From: Candidatus Sulfotelmatobacter sp.
Lineage (GTDB): Bacteria; Vulcanimicrobiota; Vulcanimicrobiia; Vulcanimicrobiales; Vulcanimicrobiaceae
Assembly: GCA_035504415.1 (NCBI GenBank)
Contig: DATJRY010000018.1
Coordinates: forward strand, 1 to 37,058
Direction of reading: 5' to 3'
Length of the DNA: 37,058 nucleotides
Shown: positions 8,362 to 15,430 of the stretch, piece by piece
Layout of the letters: every line of letters begins with the position of its first letter
Numbering within the stretch: position 1 is the first letter of the stretch
Notes under the pieces: generated by a model
What the model saw: only the letters and a program-made list of their open reading frames with translations
Told to the model about the DNA's origin: nothing
Databases searched by the model: none
Translations under genes and position numbers: made by a program

Positions 8362-9012
8362 TTGAACGTTCGTCAGCTCGTGCTCGTCGGGCTCGCCGCC
8401 CTTGCCCTTGGCGCCGGCGCCGCAGTCCAGGTCGGACAGGCCGCCGCCCAAAGCGCACCCCCGACGCCGCCCCCGCCGAACAATCAGGCGACCCCGGGCG
8501 TCCTGTTAGGCACACCGGTGCCGGCCTATTCGGCACCGCCCGTCGCGCTGCCGTCGCCCTCGCCCAGCGCCGCCCCCGAACGCGGTCGCGGCCGCCGCGG
8601 CAGGCCTGCCGCCTCCCCCGAGGCGAGCCCCAGCGAGACGCCCGAACCACCGCAGTTCTCGACGCTCGACGGGGTGTGGGAGATGGCGATCCAGCCGCTC
8701 AACGGCGCCCGCACGACCTACTCGCACCTCTACATCACCCAAAAAGGTGACCAGTTGAGCGGCACGTGGGTACGCGGCGAAAAGAAGGGCAAGGAAACCT
8801 CGACGTTCACCGGCAGCTTCGACGGCCGCCTGTTCAAGCTGAGCGGCACCGACGCCCACGCGACGTTCACCCTCTCGGGCTACGTGGAGAACTTCTCCGA
8901 CATGGTCGGCCTACTGACCGCCGTGCCGCCCGGAAGCACGGCGACACCGGCGCCCGGCGTCCCGTTCACGGCGGGCCACCGCAAAGCGTCACGGGACAAG
9001 GGAGTCATCTGA
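8362..9012 (+). CDS. Secreted protein with Pro-rich linker and small beta domain, unknown function
   Basis: A 216-residue protein starting at the TTG at 8362, with GAGG at 8353-8356 five bases upstream. Residues 1-29 are a signal peptide with cleavage probable near AAAQ. Residues 31-98 are a Pro/Ser/Ala linker with a basic RGRGRRGR patch. Residues about 102-190 form a compact domain beginning LDGVWEMAIQ and containing HLYITQKGDQLSGTW and GKETSTFTGSFDGRLFKLSG. This resembles the lipocalin-like or beta-barrel pattern found in many exported proteins that compare modified and unmodified material, but I cannot name the family. The metY-like gene starts 4 bases downstream, so it may share its transcript. 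It is divergent from the lipoprotein/sedolisin pair across 252 bases. Confidence 0.75.
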   Translation: MNVRQLVLVGLAALALGAGAAVQVGQAAAQSAPPTPPPPNNQATPGVLLGTPVPAYSAPPVALPSPSPSAAPERGRGRRGRPAASPEASPSETPEPPQFSTLDGVWEMAIQPLNGARTTYSHLYITQKGDQLSGTWVRGEKKGKETSTFTGSFDGRLFKLSGTDAHATFTLSGYVENFSDMVGLLTAVPPGSTATPAPGVPFTAGHRKASRDKGVI

Positions 9013-9016
9013 GGCG

Positions 9017-10321
9017 GTGAGCGACCGGGCGTTCGGGTTCCGCACGCGCGCGCTGCACGCCGGGACACCACCGGACGCGGAGACGGGGGCGCGCGCGCTC
9101 CCGTTGCATCTCTCGACCAGCTTCGTCTTCGACTCGACCGAGCACGCGGCCGAGCTGTTCGCGCTGCGCACCTACGGCAACATCTACACCCGCATCTCGA
9201 ACCCGACCGTCGCGGCGTTCGAAGAGAAGCTCGCCAACCTCGAGAGCGGCCTGGGCGCCGTGGCGGCCGCCAGCGGCCTGGGCGCGCAGCTGATCGCGGT
9301 GCTGGCGCTGGCGCAGGAAGGCGATCATCTCGTCGCTTCGACGAACCTGTACGGCGGCACGATCACGCAGTTCTCGGTGACGCTCAAGCGGATGGGCATC
9401 ACGACGACGTTCGTGCCCGGCGGCACCGTCGCGGGCGTGCGGGACGCCATTCGTCCCAACACGCGGGCGGTCTTCACCGAGACCATCGGTAACCCGACCG
9501 GCAACGTCGCCGATCTGACCGCACTGGCCGAGGTCGCGCACGCGGCCGGCGTCCCGCTTCTGGTCGACAACACGTTCGCCTCACCGTACCTGTGCCGCCC
9601 GATCGAGTGGGGCGCCGACGTCGTCATCCACTCGGCGACGAAGTTCATCGGCGGCCACGGCACCGTCATCGGCGGCGCGCTGGTCGAATCGGGCCGGTTC
9701 CCGTGGGGCGCGGGCCGCCATCCGCTGCTCTCCGAGCCGAGCCCCGGCTATCACGGCATCAACTTCGCCGAGACGTTCGGCGAGTACGCCTACCTGATGC
9801 GCGCGCGCGCCGAGGTGCTGCGCGACGTCGGCGCGTCGATCTCACCGATGAACGCGTGGCTGCTCGTGCAAGGCTTGGAGACGTTGGCGGTCCGGATGCC
9901 GCAGCACGTCGCCAACGCGCGCGCGATCGCGACCTTCCTCGCGCAGCGCGACGAGGTCGCGTGGGTGTCGTATGCCGGCCTGCCCGACAGCCCCGAACGG
10001 GTGCTGGCGGCGAAGTACCTTCCGCTGGGCGCCGGTGCCGTGTTCACCTTCGGGTTGCGCGGCGGCCGCGACGCCGGCCGCGCGTTCATCGAAGCGCTCG
10101 AGCTGTGGAGCCATCTCGCCAACGTCGGCGACGCCAAGAGTCTGGTGATCCACCCGGCATCGACGACGCACCAGCAGCTCACCGACGAGGAGATGCGCGC
10201 GGCCGGCATCGGGCCCGACACGGTGCGCCTCTCGGTTGGGCTCGAAGACGTGGAAGACCTGATCTGGGATCTCGAGCGCGGGCTCGCCGCCGCGGCCAAG
10301 GTCGCGCGGGTGGAAGCATGA
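9017..10321 (+). CDS. metY: O-acetylhomoserine sulfhydrylase-like PLP enzyme (Cys/Met metabolism)
   Basis: A 434-residue cytoplasmic enzyme of the trans-sulfuration PLP family. MetY makes homocysteine from O-acetylhomoserine and sulfide. The N-terminus FRTRALHAGTPPD and YTRISNPT (57-64) are typical. The PLP lysine is Lys209 in HSATKFIGGHG. SGLGAQLIAVLALAQEGDH and NLYGGT are standard cofactor-domain segments. Length (about 430) fits MetY better than the 380-400-residue MetB/MetC enzymes. It starts at a GTG at 9017. Its stop overlaps the next start as ATGA, coupling it to a CoA-binding protein, an arrangement common beside metX/metY genes. Cystathionine gamma-synthase activity cannot be excluded. 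Confidence 0.9.
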   Translation: MSDRAFGFRTRALHAGTPPDAETGARALPLHLSTSFVFDSTEHAAELFALRTYGNIYTRISNPTVAAFEEKLANLESGLGAVAAASGLGAQLIAVLALAQEGDHLVASTNLYGGTITQFSVTLKRMGITTTFVPGGTVAGVRDAIRPNTRAVFTETIGNPTGNVADLTALAEVAHAAGVPLLVDNTFASPYLCRPIEWGADVVIHSATKFIGGHGTVIGGALVESGRFPWGAGRHPLLSEPSPGYHGINFAETFGEYAYLMRARAEVLRDVGASISPMNAWLLVQGLETLAVRMPQHVANARAIATFLAQRDEVAWVSYAGLPDSPERVLAAKYLPLGAGAVFTFGLRGGRDAGRAFIEALELWSHLANVGDAKSLVIHPASTTHQQLTDEEMRAAGIGPDTVRLSVGLEDVEDLIWDLERGLAAAAKVARVEA

Positions 10322-10797
10322 TCCTCGAGACCGCCGGCGAGCGGCGCGCGCTGCTCGACCGTTCGCACACCGTCGCGATGGTCGGCGCTTCGCCCAAGGC
10401 CGACCGCCCCTCGTACTTCGTCTTCTCCTACTTGCGCACCAAAGGCAAGTTCGACATCGCGCCGATCAACCCGACGACGCCCGCCATCGACGGCGTGCGC
10501 TCGTACCCGACGCTGGCCGCGTACGCCGCCGAGCACGGCGCGCCCGACATCGTCGACGTCTTCCGCCGCCCCGAGGAAGCGCCGCACGTCGTGCGCGACG
10601 CGATCGCGGTGGGCGCGAAAGCGATCTGGTTCCAGTACGGGGTCGTCAACGACGAAGCGATCCGGCTGGCCGACCAGGCGGGACTCGACGTCGTCGTCGA
10701 CCGCTGCATCAAAGTCGAGTCGGCGCGCTTCGACGGCGGCCTCGCGTTGGGCGGCCTGAACACCGGGCTGCTGACGGCCAAACGCCGCAGCCGCTGA
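10318..10797 (+). CDS. CoA-binding domain protein (YccU-like)
   Basis: A 159-residue protein composed of a single Rossmann-type CoA-binding domain. It shows VAMVGASPKADRPSYFVFSYL (about 18-38), the glycine-serine nucleotide loop of the succinyl-CoA-synthetase-like CoA-binding superfamily. FRRPEEAPHVVRDAIAVGAKAIWFQYGVVNDEA (about 82-114) and a late DRCIKVE follow. This matches small stand-alone YccU-type proteins, whose biochemical role is unclear; no acid-CoA ligase ATP-grasp domain is present. The ATG overlaps the metY stop (ATGA). The luxE-like gene starts 2 bases after its stop, so it may supply or sense acyl-CoA in this string, which is inference. Confidence 0.85.
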   Translation: MILETAGERRALLDRSHTVAMVGASPKADRPSYFVFSYLRTKGKFDIAPINPTTPAIDGVRSYPTLAAYAAEHGAPDIVDVFRRPEEAPHVVRDAIAVGAKAIWFQYGVVNDEAIRLADQAGLDVVVDRCIKVESARFDGGLALGGLNTGLLTAKRRSR

Positions 10798-10798
10798 C

Positions 10799-11884
10799 GT
10801 GAGCGACGCCGCCTCGCTCGACGCCCGCATCCTGGCGGCGATCGACGCGTACGCGCTCGACGACGCGGCGTTCCTCGCGCTGGCGCGCGATCTGTTCGCA
10901 TTTCAGGTCGCGCACGACGCACCGTATGCGGCGTACGCGCGCAGCCTGGGCTTCGACGCGGACCGGTTGCCGGATCGGGTCGAAGACATCCCCGCCGTTC
11001 CGTCCGCGGCCTTCAAGGAAGCGCGGCTGGCGACGTTTCCGCCGGAGCGGACCGCGCTGTGGTTCGAGACCAGCGGCACGACGCAAGGCCGCGGCGGCCG
11101 CCACGAGTTCGACACGCCGCGGCTGTACGAGGCGGCCCTGTTGGCGTCGTTCGACCGCCTGTTGCTGGGCGACGGCGCGCGACTGCGCTACCTGCAGCTG
11201 GTCCCCGATCCGCGCGAACGGCCGCACAGCTCGCTGGGCTACATGATGCGGGTGGTCGCGCGGGAGCGCGGCGACGGCGAGGAGGGCTGGTACTTGCACG
11301 ACGACGCGCTCGACGTCGAGCGCTTCGTGCACGACGCGCGCGCGGTGAGCGACGCCGGCAGCCCGGTCTGCGTCGCGACGACGGCCTTCGCGCTGGTCGC
11401 GCTGCTCGACGAGCTCGACGGGCGCGGCATCGCGCTGCGGCTGCCGCCCGGCTCGCGCGTCATGGAGACGGGCGGCTTCAAGGGCCGCACCCGGGTCGTC
11501 GAGCGCGCCTGGCTGTACGAACAGGCCGCGGCGCGGCTGGGCGTCCCGATCGGCTCGATCGTCGCCGAGTACGGGATGACCGAGCTGTCCTCGCAGTACT
11601 ATGACGCGCCGCGCACGCGCGGGCGGATCGAGCCGCGGGTCAAGACGCCGCCGCCGTGGCTGCGACCGATCGTCGTCGACGGCGAGGGCCGGCCGGTCCC
11701 GGCCGGCGTCGTCGGCGCCCTGCGCCACGTCGACCTGGCCAACCGCGGCTCCGTGATCGCGATCGAGACCGAAGATCTGGGCGCGATCGTCGAGGACGGG
11801 ATCGTCCTGATCGGACGCGAGCAGGGCGCCGAGCTGCGCGGCTGCTCGCTCGACGCCGAGACGCTGCTGGCTCGCCGGGGCTGA
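10799..11884 (+). CDS. LuxE-like acyl-protein synthetase (adenylate-forming)
   Basis: A 361-residue member of the LuxE/PaaK-like adenylate-forming group. In luminous bacteria LuxE activates fatty acids as acyl-AMP and passes the acyl group to a cysteine for reduction by LuxC. Visible motifs are the phosphate-binding loop TSGTTQG at 91-97, followed by RHEFD, and EYGMTEL at 257-263, a strong LuxE-family signature. The C-terminal sub-domain is short (RPIVVDGEGRPVP to LIGREQG), as in LuxE. The GTG start at 10799 follows the previous stop by one base. A LuxC-like reductase lies two genes downstream and no luciferase is present, so a non-luminous acyl-reduction role is expected. The substrate is unknown. 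Confidence 0.88.
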   Translation: MSDAASLDARILAAIDAYALDDAAFLALARDLFAFQVAHDAPYAAYARSLGFDADRLPDRVEDIPAVPSAAFKEARLATFPPERTALWFETSGTTQGRGGRHEFDTPRLYEAALLASFDRLLLGDGARLRYLQLVPDPRERPHSSLGYMMRVVARERGDGEEGWYLHDDALDVERFVHDARAVSDAGSPVCVATTAFALVALLDELDGRGIALRLPPGSRVMETGGFKGRTRVVERAWLYEQAAARLGVPIGSIVAEYGMTELSSQYYDAPRTRGRIEPRVKTPPPWLRPIVVDGEGRPVPAGVVGALRHVDLANRGSVIAIETEDLGAIVEDGIVLIGREQGAELRGCSLDAETLLARRG

Positions 11885-11956
11885 CGGCGCGACGGACGGC
11901 TGCCGGGCTTCCGACAAACGTCCGTCGAATGGTATACCAGACCGCGCGTCTCGCCT

Positions 11957-11961
11957 GGAGG
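11957..11961 (+). promoter_or_regulatory. Shine-Dalgarno deciding a TTG start
   Basis: GGAGG lies 9 bases before the TTG at 11971. It fixes the start of the ketopantoate/opine-dehydrogenase-like gene just ahead of its Rossmann motif, although the frame is open further upstream into the luxE-like gene. A TATACC at about 11934-11939 could be a -10 element for this gene but lacks a good -35 partner. Confidence 0.5.
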
Positions 11962-11970
11962 GCTTTCTGC

Positions 11971-13038
11971 TTGAGCACCGTCTACCGGACCTTGATCCTC
12001 GGAGCGTCGTATGGGTCGCTCCTCGCGACGAAGCTGCTGTTGGCGGGACACGACGCCACGCTGGTCTGCCTCCCCAACGAGGTCGAGGCGATCAACGCCC
12101 GCGGCATCCGCGTGCGCATGCCGATCAAGGGGCGCGACGGGCTGCTCGAGGTCGACTCGCGCACGCTGCCGGGGACGCTGCGAGCGGCCGGGCCGTCCGA
12201 GGTCGACCCGGCGGACTTCGACCTGGTCGCGCTGGCGATGCAAGAGCCGCAGTACCGCTCGGCGGGGGTGCGTGAGCTGCTCGACCGGGTCGCGACCACG
12301 CGCGTGCCCTGCATGTCGATCATGAACATGCCGCCGCTGCCGTACCTGGCGCGCATTCCGGGGCTCGACACGAGCCTGCTGCACGACTGCTACACCGACG
12401 CGGCCGTCTGGAGCAGCTTCGATCCGGCCACGATGACCTTGTGCAGCCCCGATCCGCAGGCATTCCGTCCGCCCGACGAAGAGATCAACGTCCTCCAGGT
12501 CACGCTGCCGACCAACTTCAAGGCGGCGCGCTTCGACGACGACGGGCACACCGCGATGCTGCGCACGCTCCAGGCCGACATCGAAGCCAGCCGCTTCGCG
12601 AGCGACGTCGAGCTGCCGGTCAAGCTGAAAGTGCACGACTCGGTGTTCGTGCCGCTGGCGAAGTGGGCGATGCTGATCACCGGCAACTACCGCTGCGTGA
12701 CGGCGTCGGGTCCGCGCGCGATCCGCGAAGCGGTCTGGGACGATCCCGATCAGTCGCGGGCCGTCTACGATTGGGTCCGCTCGCTCTGTGTCGATCTGGG
12801 CGCCGTCCCCGAAGACCTGGTGCCGTTCGAGAAGTACGCCTCGGCCGCGCAAGGGCTCACCCGTCCGTCGTCGGCGGCGCGCGCGCTGTTCGCCGGCGCG
12901 CCCAACATCGAACGCGTCGACAAGCTCGTGCAGGGCATCGCCGCGCAGCGTGGGATGCGCAACGCCGTCCTCGACGAGACCGTCGAGCTGGTCGACCTGC
13001 AGCTCGCCGTCAATCGCGCACAGACCGCCGTGGCCTGA
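11971..13038 (+). CDS. Ketopantoate reductase/opine dehydrogenase-like NAD(P)-binding protein
   Basis: A 355-residue protein with a Rossmann N-terminus: TLILGASYGSLLATKLLLAGHDATLVC, glycine motif at 11-16, then residues like those that contact the adenosine ribose. This matches the N-domain of 6-phosphogluconate-dehydrogenase-like enzymes such as ketopantoate reductase and opine dehydrogenases. The C-terminal half is helical (KLKVHDSVFVPLAKWAMLITGNYRC, about 210-235). Ketopantoate reductases are about 300 residues, so this is longer and probably has another substrate. It sits between luxE-like and luxC-like genes, which suggests it acts on the same metabolite, but that is context only. I give no gene symbol. 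Confidence 0.65.
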   Translation: MSTVYRTLILGASYGSLLATKLLLAGHDATLVCLPNEVEAINARGIRVRMPIKGRDGLLEVDSRTLPGTLRAAGPSEVDPADFDLVALAMQEPQYRSAGVRELLDRVATTRVPCMSIMNMPPLPYLARIPGLDTSLLHDCYTDAAVWSSFDPATMTLCSPDPQAFRPPDEEINVLQVTLPTNFKAARFDDDGHTAMLRTLQADIEASRFASDVELPVKLKVHDSVFVPLAKWAMLITGNYRCVTASGPRAIREAVWDDPDQSRAVYDWVRSLCVDLGAVPEDLVPFEKYASAAQGLTRPSSAARALFAGAPNIERVDKLVQGIAAQRGMRNAVLDETVELVDLQLAVNRAQTAVA

Positions 13039-13045
13039 GCGCCGG

Positions 13046-13558
13046 ATGGCGAAACGCCGCGGCGTCGCCGCACCCGACACCAGCTGCGTTCCCGTTCCGC
13101 AACGCGACGGCGGCTTCGCCGTCGAGCTGCGGTTTCGCCTCGATCCGGGTGCTCCGCCCGATCGCGTCGACGCGCTGCAACGGGCGCTGCGCCTGCGGCC
13201 CGAGTCGATCACGGTGCAATTCGCGTACGAGCCGCGGGCGCGCGGCCTGCGCATCAGCGGGCTCGAGGTCGGCGAGGTTTTCACCTACGCGACCCGCGTC
13301 GCCGACGCGATTCGCGAGATCGGGGACCTCGTGCGCGACGAACCGCCGCCCGCGCGCACGCCCGCGCGTTCGGTCGAAGACCGCGCCCGCCCCGCGGTGA
13401 CGATCGAGACGACCGAACAGCGGTGGGCGTATGAGCCCCCCGGCTCGTTCTTGGTCGAGCCGCCTCCGCCGACACGGGTCGAGCGAGCCCGCGCGTCGGC
13501 GCGCGCGCTGGTGGCGCGCATGACCGGGCGTAAACCGCGCGCCGACGACGCCGGCTAA
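13046..13558 (+). CDS. Conserved-context protein of unknown function
   Basis: A 170-residue protein I do not recognise. The ATG at 13046 is 7 bases after the stop of the dehydrogenase-like gene. The N-terminal half (about 15-95) looks like a small alpha/beta domain: FAVELRFRLDPGAPPDRVDALQ, then RPESITVQFAYEPRARGLR and a helix with ATRVADAIREIGDLV. The second half is Pro/Arg/Glu-rich and probably disordered, with WAYEPPGSFLVEPPPP near 130-145 and a basic C-terminus. There is no signal peptide or membrane segment. Its position just before the luxC-like gene, with 7 bases between them, suggests a partner or scaffold for the acyl-reduction genes; this is inference. Confidence 0.7.
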   Translation: MAKRRGVAAPDTSCVPVPQRDGGFAVELRFRLDPGAPPDRVDALQRALRLRPESITVQFAYEPRARGLRISGLEVGEVFTYATRVADAIREIGDLVRDEPPPARTPARSVEDRARPAVTIETTEQRWAYEPPGSFLVEPPPPTRVERARASARALVARMTGRKPRADDAG

Positions 13559-13565
13559 CCAGCCG

Positions 13566-14783
13566 ATGTCCGACGGGGCGCTGCGCGCGCTGCCGGCCGC
13601 GCGCGTCGTCGGGTTCGTGGCCGACGCGGCCGAACGCTGGGCCGACGCGGACTTCGCGCCGCGCGTGCGCGCGACGCGCGCGATCGTCGACCGGCTCGGC
13701 TACAGCGAGCCGGTCGTCGACTACGCGCTCGACCGCCTCTTCTTCGGCATCACCCGCGCATCGCTCGAAGCGACGATCGTCGCCGAGCTCGGCAGCCTCG
13801 CCGCGCTCGACGGTCCGGTCGCACGCCACGGCACACCGTCCGGCTGGGCACGCGGCGTCGATCGCGCGGTGATCGTCAGCAGCGACACCACGATCGGCGT
13901 CGCGCTCGTCCCGGCGGTCTTCGCGCTCTGCGCGAAGTGCGACCTGGTCGTGAAGGACCGCAGCGACGCGCTCGTGGCCGCGTTCTTCGCCTCGCTCGCC
14001 GAAGAGCATCCGGCGTTCGCGCACGCGGCGCTCGCGCGCAGCTGGTCCGGGGGCGAGGATCCCGGCGAAGACGCGCTGTTCGCGAGAGCCGACGTCGTCG
14101 TCGCGTTCGGCCGTGACCAGACGCTGCGCGCGATTCGCGCGCGCTCCGGCGTCCAGACGCGCTTCGTTCCGTTCGGCCACCGGATCAGCGTGGGCCGGCT
14201 GCACGCCGCCGAGGTCGCCGCTGCCGATGAGGCACTGCTCGCGGGGATCGCGCGCGATGCGCTGCTGTACGACGGCGAAGGCTGTCTTTCGCTGCACGCC
14301 CTGTTCGTCGAGGCGGACGACGTCGAGCTCACGGAGTTCGCGGTCCGGCTCGCCGCCGCGTGCGAGCGCGTCGCCGTCGAGTTTCCCGCCGGGCGTATCG
14401 ACGCCGCGCGCGGCGCGCGCGCCGCCGCCTACCGGCAGCTGGCGGCATTCCGCGCCGCGAGCGGTCGCGGCGCCGTGCTGCGCGCCGCCGACGCGACCAT
14501 CGTCGCCGAGGCCCCGCTCGACGATCCGCTACCGCTGGTCGCGCGTACGCTGCCGATCTACCGCGGCGACGACGCGACCCTGGCGGCCTACGTCGCCGCG
14601 CAGCGGCTTCCCGTCCAGGCACTCGGCGTCGCGCACGTCGACGACGCCGCGATCGCGCTCGCCGCGCGGCTGGGCGCCGTGCGCGCCGCCGCGCTGGGCA
14701 CGATGCAAGACCCGCCGCTCGCCGGCCGCCACGGCGGCGAACAGCGCATCGCCCCGTTCGTCCGCTGGATCGACGCTCGCTAG
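13566..14783 (+). CDS. LuxC-like acyl-CoA/acyl-protein reductase
   Basis: A 405-residue protein of the LuxC acyl-CoA reductase family, which reduces activated acyl groups to aldehydes with NADPH through an acyl-cysteine intermediate. The key segment is IARDALLYDGEGCLSLHALFVE, where Cys240 aligns with the catalytic LuxC cysteine (family consensus DQQGCLSPQ). FVPFGHRISVG at 200-210 and SSDTTIGVALVPAVFALCAKCDLVVKDRSD (about 105-134) also match the aldehyde-dehydrogenase-like NADP-binding fold of LuxC. It is somewhat shorter than the roughly 480-residue Vibrio LuxC. The LuxE-like partner is at 10799-11884 in the same direction. Aldehyde formation is likely; chain length and purpose are unknown. 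Confidence 0.82.
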   Translation: MSDGALRALPAARVVGFVADAAERWADADFAPRVRATRAIVDRLGYSEPVVDYALDRLFFGITRASLEATIVAELGSLAALDGPVARHGTPSGWARGVDRAVIVSSDTTIGVALVPAVFALCAKCDLVVKDRSDALVAAFFASLAEEHPAFAHAALARSWSGGEDPGEDALFARADVVVAFGRDQTLRAIRARSGVQTRFVPFGHRISVGRLHAAEVAAADEALLAGIARDALLYDGEGCLSLHALFVEADDVELTEFAVRLAAACERVAVEFPAGRIDAARGARAAAYRQLAAFRAASGRGAVLRAADATIVAEAPLDDPLPLVARTLPIYRGDDATLAAYVAAQRLPVQALGVAHVDDAAIALAARLGAVRAAALGTMQDPPLAGRHGGEQRIAPFVRWIDAR

Positions 14784-14799
14784 CCTTGCGGCCCCAGGA

Positions 14800-14818
14800 T
14801 GATGTTATACTCATATCA
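14800..14818 (+). promoter_or_regulatory. Putative promoter/operator of the toxin-antitoxin pair
   Basis: An AT-rich patch in a GC-rich surround holds a perfect extended -10 hexamer, TATACT (14806-14811), inside an imperfect dyad TGAT...ATCA. The antitoxin ATG at 14821 is only 9 bases past the hexamer and no Shine-Dalgarno is visible, so the transcript may be leaderless. The best -35 (TTGCGG, 14786-14791) is at a short 14-base spacing. Autoregulation through the dyad by the antitoxin would be typical, but is inferred. Confidence 0.5.
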
Positions 14819-14820
14819 CG

Positions 14821-15039
14821 ATGACACCGAAGCGAGTTGAACTGCACGTCAGCGAGGAGACGGCCGAGCAATTGAAGCTGCGCGCCACCTTCGAGCGTCG
14901 CTCCGTGAACGAGATCGTCGACGATGCCATCCAAGAGTATGCGGAGGCGCATCCGATCTCGCGGGAGCGCATGGTCGAGATGGCGCGTGCGATTGCCGAA
15001 GAGGATGCTTCGCTGCTTCAGACGCTCGCTGACGCTTAG
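14821..15039 (+). CDS. Ribbon-helix-helix type antitoxin
   Basis: A 72-residue protein. The N-terminal strand KRVELHVSEETAEQLKLRA followed by helices (RRSVNEIVDDAIQEYAEAH) fits a ribbon-helix-helix DNA-binding fold (about 4-45). The C-terminal tail (REMVEMARAIAEEDASLLQTLADA type, about 47-72) would wrap the toxin. The TAG stop overlaps the GTG start of the downstream Doc-like gene (TAGTG), a standard layout for antitoxin then toxin. GC content is lower than in flanking genes, consistent with horizontal arrival. The antitoxin class is inferred from fold pattern and context. Confidence 0.8.
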   Translation: MTPKRVELHVSEETAEQLKLRATFERRSVNEIVDDAIQEYAEAHPISRERMVEMARAIAEEDASLLQTLADA

Positions 15040-15419
15040 TGAATTACTTCACCGAGGACGACCTTATCGCGTTTTACGAGGCTACCATCGGGCCCGCAGT
15101 CCTTCGTTATCGCGATGGCTTAGCATCCGCCGTTGGTCGACCGGGCCAAAGCGTTTTTGGCGAGGATGCTTACCCAACGCTCGCCTTGAAGGCGGCGGCG
15201 CTCATGCAGTCGCTTGCGCAAAATCAGCCGTTCGTCGACGGGAACAAGCGGATCGCTTGGATTTGTGGAAAGCTCATGCTTCAGCTCAACCGACTGACGA
15301 TTCGCGCTACGGACGAAGAGGCGCTCGATCCGTTCGCGAATCGGATTGCTCGTGGCATGAGCGTGGAAGAGCTTGGTGCATGGATCGAGCATCATGCTTC
15401 GCCCTACGAGCCGTCGTAG
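15039..15419 (+). CDS. Doc/Fic-family toxin (death-on-curing type)
   Basis: A 126-residue Fic-fold protein like phage P1 Doc, which phosphorylates elongation factor EF-Tu and stops translation. The core loop at 62-71 reads NQPFVDGNKR, followed by IAW. GEDAYPTLALKAAALMQSLA precedes it, the typical Doc lead-in. The usual catalytic His at the start of the HxFxDxNKR motif is Gln63 here, while Asp67, Asn69, Lys70 and Arg71 are kept. NQ-type loops occur in some Doc homologs as far as I recall, so the protein may belong to a variant subfamily rather than be dead. It starts at a GTG at 15039 overlapping the antitoxin stop. GC is lower than the neighbours. Confidence 0.88.
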   Translation: MNYFTEDDLIAFYEATIGPAVLRYRDGLASAVGRPGQSVFGEDAYPTLALKAAALMQSLAQNQPFVDGNKRIAWICGKLMLQLNRLTIRATDEEALDPFANRIARGMSVEELGAWIEHHASPYEPS

Positions 15420-15430
15420 CATCTGACCTC

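Noticed and set aside
10799-14783. A bioluminescence (lux) operon
   Set aside because: LuxE-like and LuxC-like genes are present but no luciferase subunits or LuxD thioesterase, so light production is not supported.
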